DNA from: Marmoricola sp.
Lineage (GTDB): Bacteria; Actinomycetota; Actinomycetes; Propionibacteriales; Nocardioidaceae
Length of the DNA stretch: 15,897 nucleotides
NCBI GenBank assembly: GCA_030151765.1
Contig: JASLCW010000379.1
Location: 1-15,897, forward strand
Reading direction: 5' to 3'
The notes below the pieces were generated by a model, which made no database searches, was not told the origin of the DNA, and saw only the letters and a program-made list of their open reading frames with translations. This document shows positions 13,719 through 15,897 of this stretch, piece by piece (the stretch's first letter is position 1; every line of letters starts with the position of its first letter). The position numbers and the translations under genes are program-made.

Positions 13719-13754
13719 TTGCATATCTGCGTTACTACGCAGATACTGGCGACG
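13719..13754 (+). promoter_or_regulatory. Zinc operator within the CDF promoter
   Basis: A perfect inverted repeat TATCTGCGT-TACT-ACGCAGATA covers 13724-13745. TTGCAT (13719-13724, -35) and GATACT (13742-13747, -10) are spaced by 17 bases, so the repeat lies between and over the boxes. The CDF start GTG (13754) is 7 bases after the -10, i.e. at the expected transcription start, so the mRNA should be leaderless. The repeat matches the size and symmetry of SmtB/CzrA operators. Confidence 0.75.
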
Positions 13755-14746
13755 TGCCCGTCCATGCCCACGATCATGAGCATCACCACGACCACGCGCT
13801 CTCGGGGCGACTGCGTCATCGGCTGGGCGATCTCTTCGGCACCCATTCGCACGACAGTGTCGATCTCGTCGACGACGCCCTCGAGGCGACGAGTGAGGGC
13901 CGGCGGGCGCTCTACCTGAGCCTGGTGATCCTGCTGACCACTGCCTCCGCGCAGGCAGTCGTCGTGGTCCTGTCCGGCTCGGTCGCCCTGCTCGGAGACA
14001 CGCTGCACAACTTCGCGGATGCGCTCACGGCGGTGCCGCTGCTCTTCGCCTTCCGGCTCGGACTGCGTACGGCGAACGACCGCTTCACCTATGGCTACGG
14101 GCGTGCCGAGGATCTGGCCGGTGTCTTCGTCGTCGCGATGATCGCCCTGTCGAGCGTGCTCGCCGGCTACGAGGCGATCCGCCGGCTGGTGCATCCCGAG
14201 GACGTCCGGCATCTCTGGGTGGTGGCGATCGCCGCCGTCATCGGCTTCATCGGGAACGAGTGGGTGGCGTCGTACCGGATCCGCGTCGGGCGGCGGATCG
14301 GCAGCGCCGCGCTGGTCGCCGACGGACTGCACGCCCGCACCGATGGCATCACCAGCCTCGCGGTGCTGCTCGGCGTCGGCGGCGCTGCGCTCGGCTGGCG
14401 TCTTGCTGATCCCGTCGTCGGCATCCTGATCACGCTGGCGATCCTCGGCATCCTCAAGGGCGCGGTCGCGGAGGTGGGTGGCCGGCTGATGGACGCCGTC
14501 GATCCGGCGCTGGTCGAGAAGGCCCGACGCGCGACCGTGGAGGTCGACGGCGTCGGGAGCGTGGGCGAACTCCGGCTGCGCTGGAGCGGGCACAGCTTGC
14601 GGGCCGAGGTCGAGGTCGTCGCCAGGCCCGGCCTCTCGCTCGCCGATGCCGACCGGCTCGCGGGCACGATCGAGGGGGAACTGCGACACGGACTGCCCCG
14701 GCTCACCGCCGCGGCTGTCCGGGTCCGCGAGCCGATCGCCGGCTGA
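13754..14746 (+). CDS. Cation diffusion facilitator, Zn2+ exporter
   Basis: The 330-residue CDF protein has a His-rich N-terminus (HAHDHEHHHDH, 4-14; HSHD at 31-34), six membrane helices between about 53 and 240, and a C-terminal cytosolic domain (about 245-325). Metal-site motifs are H85-x3-D89 in helix II and H193-x3-D197 in helix V, the H/D pairs typical of Zn2+-selective CDFs such as ZitB and ZnT. It exchanges cytosolic Zn2+ for H+. GTG 13754 is chosen because the operator and promoter occupy the sequence upstream; an earlier in-frame ATG (13691) would place coding sequence across the operator. Divergent control by the CzrA-like repressor supports zinc detoxification. Confidence 0.93.
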   Translation: MPVHAHDHEHHHDHALSGRLRHRLGDLFGTHSHDSVDLVDDALEATSEGRRALYLSLVILLTTASAQAVVVVLSGSVALLGDTLHNFADALTAVPLLFAFRLGLRTANDRFTYGYGRAEDLAGVFVVAMIALSSVLAGYEAIRRLVHPEDVRHLWVVAIAAVIGFIGNEWVASYRIRVGRRIGSAALVADGLHARTDGITSLAVLLGVGGAALGWRLADPVVGILITLAILGILKGAVAEVGGRLMDAVDPALVEKARRATVEVDGVGSVGELRLRWSGHSLRAEVEVVARPGLSLADADRLAGTIEGELRHGLPRLTAAAVRVREPIAG

Positions 14747-14826
14747 GCACCGTTTGCCTCTCCGGATTCTGGGCACCTGCATCCCGACGGGCGTGAGGTG
14801 CGCCCGCGGACGGAAAGGACCCGACG

Positions 14827-15051
14827 ATGGCTATCGGACTGGGCGTCGTACTGCTCGTGGCCGGTCTGATCCTGGTGCTCGACGCGGTGACGATCGACCT
14901 GTCCTTCGTCAACGACCACACGCTGGGCTGGATCTTGATCGCGGCCGGCGCGCTGGCGATCGTGCTCTCTCTGATCGCCAATGCCCAGCGCACCCGTCGT
15001 ACGACGGTGATCGACGATCGAGCGGGGGATGAGCGGCGACACCTGCGTTGA
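14827..15051 (+). CDS. Small two-helix membrane protein (DUF6458-like)
   Basis: The 74-residue protein has two hydrophobic helices (about 3-20 and 34-52) linked by a polar turn with D and N, and a basic then acidic tail (NAQRTRRTTVIDDRAGDERRHLR split around 52-74). The pattern of a glycine-rich first helix followed by GWILIAAGALAIVLSLI resembles the actinobacterial DUF6458 family, which has no known function. A GGAAAGGA sequence lies 8 bases before the ATG. It is followed 14 bases later by a small acidic protein gene and may be co-expressed with it. Confidence 0.78.
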   Translation: MAIGLGVVLLVAGLILVLDAVTIDLSFVNDHTLGWILIAAGALAIVLSLIANAQRTRRTTVIDDRAGDERRHLR

Positions 15052-15065
15052 CCGAGGAGGCAAGC

Positions 15066-15242
15066 ATGGGCATCGAGAACAAGGGACTGCACACGGGTGG
15101 GCGCACCAAGGTGGCCGCCAGCCCGGTTCAGGACGAAGCGCCCGACCCCGAGCGCGAGACGGCCGAGGAGCACGGGTCGATCGATGGGGGTGAGGAGACC
15201 CGCTCGATGGAGGACGAGACCGCGCGGCTCGACAAGGAGTGA
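15066..15242 (+). CDS. Small acidic, probably disordered protein
   Basis: The 58-residue protein is rich in D/E (16 residues), G, T and S, with no hydrophobic core, and is probably unstructured. ATG 15066 is chosen because GGAGG (15056-15060) lies 5 bases upstream; an earlier TTG at 15048 has no such site. It lies 14 bases after the small membrane protein gene, in the same direction, and converges with the diiron oxygenase gene. I do not recognise a family; coding status rests on the strong ribosome site and tight spacing. Confidence 0.6.
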   Translation: MGIENKGLHTGGRTKVAASPVQDEAPDPERETAEEHGSIDGGEETRSMEDETARLDKE

Positions 15243-15261
15243 GCCGCCGGCTCCCCGATGC

Positions 15262-15897
15262 TCAGGGGTGCGCGAGTTCGCCGCGATAGCGGGAGGGGCG
15301 ACCGTCGACGCCGAGCGCCTTCCAGGCCCATCGCGTCGTGGGGGTGAGGATGCCGATCCGTCGATAGAGCATGCGTACGTCGGCGCAGACATCGCGACGC
15401 ACCTTCTTGGCCGCGGTGGTTCCGAAGATCTCGCGTGCGACATGCGCGGGCATGCCCATGGTCTTCCGGTCGGCTGCGCTCGGAATGACGATGGCGTCGT
15501 ACCCGAGTCGCATGGCGAGAGCGGTCAGGACGCCCAGGGTCGTGCGGCTGAGGGGGCCGAGGTTGGTGGCGTGTTCCTCGAGCCACGCGTGCGCGAAGCC
15601 GATGTGCCGCGCCTCCTCGGCAGCGTGGATCGCCATCACTCGCTCCATCAGCGGGTGCGGGTCGCCGTACCGGAGGACATCCTTTTGGAGATGGTCGATC
15701 GGCTCCTCGCCGGCCAGGATGATCCCGAAGAAGAGGGCCGGGGTCAGCGAGCCCAGCCGGGCCACCCACGGGATCGCCAGCATCAGCCACTTGGGTGCTC
15801 CGCTCACCTCCGGGCAGACCCGGTTGGTGAACTCCTGGAACATCTGGATGTGGTGGGTCTCCTCGGTGAGCTCGTGCATGAAATAGCGGAACTCGGG
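15262..15897 (-). CDS. AurF-type diiron oxygenase, N-terminus outside the window
   Basis: The visible 211 residues match the p-aminobenzoate N-oxygenase AurF / diiron oxygenase family (PF11583-type). Fe ligand patterns are E-x2-H near the start of the fragment (E12/H15 in EETHH), an acidic helix (GEEPID, E64/E65) and H91-x3-E95-x2-H98 (HAAEEARH), the arrangement of AurF's last three ligands. The protein probably lacks its first iron-ligand helix here only because the window ends. The C-terminus extends well beyond the core with a basic region. Such enzymes use O2 for N-oxygenation or hydroxylation; the substrate is unknown, and neighbouring genes give no clue. It converges with the small acidic protein gene after 19 bases. 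Confidence 0.87.
   Translation of the reverse strand, partial: PEFRYFMHELTEETHHIQMFQEFTNRVCPEVSGAPKWLMLAIPWVARLGSLTPALFFGIILAGEEPIDHLQKDVLRYGDPHPLMERVMAIHAAEEARHIGFAHAWLEEHATNLGPLSRTTLGVLTALAMRLGYDAIVIPSAADRKTMGMPAHVAREIFGTTAAKKVRRDVCADVRMLYRRIGILTPTTRWAWKALGVDGRPSRYRGELAHP

Noticed and set aside
13691..13753. Upstream ATG 13691 as start of the CDF exporter.
   Set aside because: The extra 21 residues would be encoded by the operator, the promoter and the start of the divergent repressor, and do not look like CDF sequence.
13697..14782. Long minus-strand frame through the CDF gene joined to the zinc repressor.
   Set aside because: It is antisense to a clear CDF gene, and its translation is low complexity; only the part from 13696 down is ArsR-like.
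15048..15065. TTG 15048 as start of the small acidic protein.
   Set aside because: It overlaps the preceding stop region without a ribosome site; ATG 15066 has GGAGG at ideal distance.
1..15897. Insertion sequences, integrases, phage genes or CRISPR arrays.
   Set aside because: No transposase or integrase motifs, no terminal repeats and no repeat-spacer pattern were seen, so the disrupted genes are not explained by visible mobile elements.

Overview
The window is high-GC DNA with dense, often overlapping genes. Several features point to an actinobacterium of the Nocardioides / Propionibacteriales type: ATGA and GTGA gene junctions, probable leaderless GTG/ATG starts, a single-Cys mycothiol-type ArsC, a DUF6458-like membrane protein and an actinobacterial tmRNA whose tag reads ANSKSTDFALAA. 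The genus is inference; no rRNA is present.

Layout. 1-869: the end of a sensor-kinase ATPase domain, overlapping a LuxR-type response regulator. 944-1312: tmRNA (ssrA), followed by stacked hairpins. 1429-2851 (minus): an arsenic operon arsR - aquaporin - arsC, in which arsC carries an in-frame amber codon. 2920-4377 (plus): an SdpR/ArsR-like repressor with a DHFR/RibD-fold protein and an SRPBCC protein. 4388-5830 (minus): a secreted protein with two type-1 copper domains and a four-helix membrane protein.

5911-12160 is the most unusual block. On the minus strand is a CDP-alcohol phosphotransferase fused to a sulfatase/LtaS-like domain, broken by an out-of-frame internal deletion. Divergent from it, five tightly overlapping genes run on the plus strand: an MDR dehydrogenase, a PTPS/QueD homologue lacking the catalytic Cys and one Zn-ligand His, a GT4 glycosyltransferase, an LPG-synthase-TM/flippase-like membrane protein and a RibD-type pyrimidine reductase. 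Together they look like an uncharacterised pathway joining GTP-derived pyrimidine/pterin chemistry to membrane glycolipid or phospholipid assembly.

12148-13330: a yybP-ykoY (Mn2+) riboswitch that begins inside the end of the reductase gene and precedes a Ca2+/cation exchanger. 13334-14746: a divergent zinc pair, a CzrA/SmtB-type repressor and a CDF exporter, sharing a perfect inverted-repeat operator. 14827-15242: two small proteins. 15262-15897: an AurF-type diiron oxygenase cut by the window end.

Metal handling is a theme of the window (As, Cu, Mn/Ca, Zn, Fe). At three regulator loci a palindrome sits in or over the probable promoter, and the start codon falls where transcription should begin. 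Two genes (arsC and the phosphotransferase/sulfatase) are disrupted; each could be real decay or a sequencing/assembly error.
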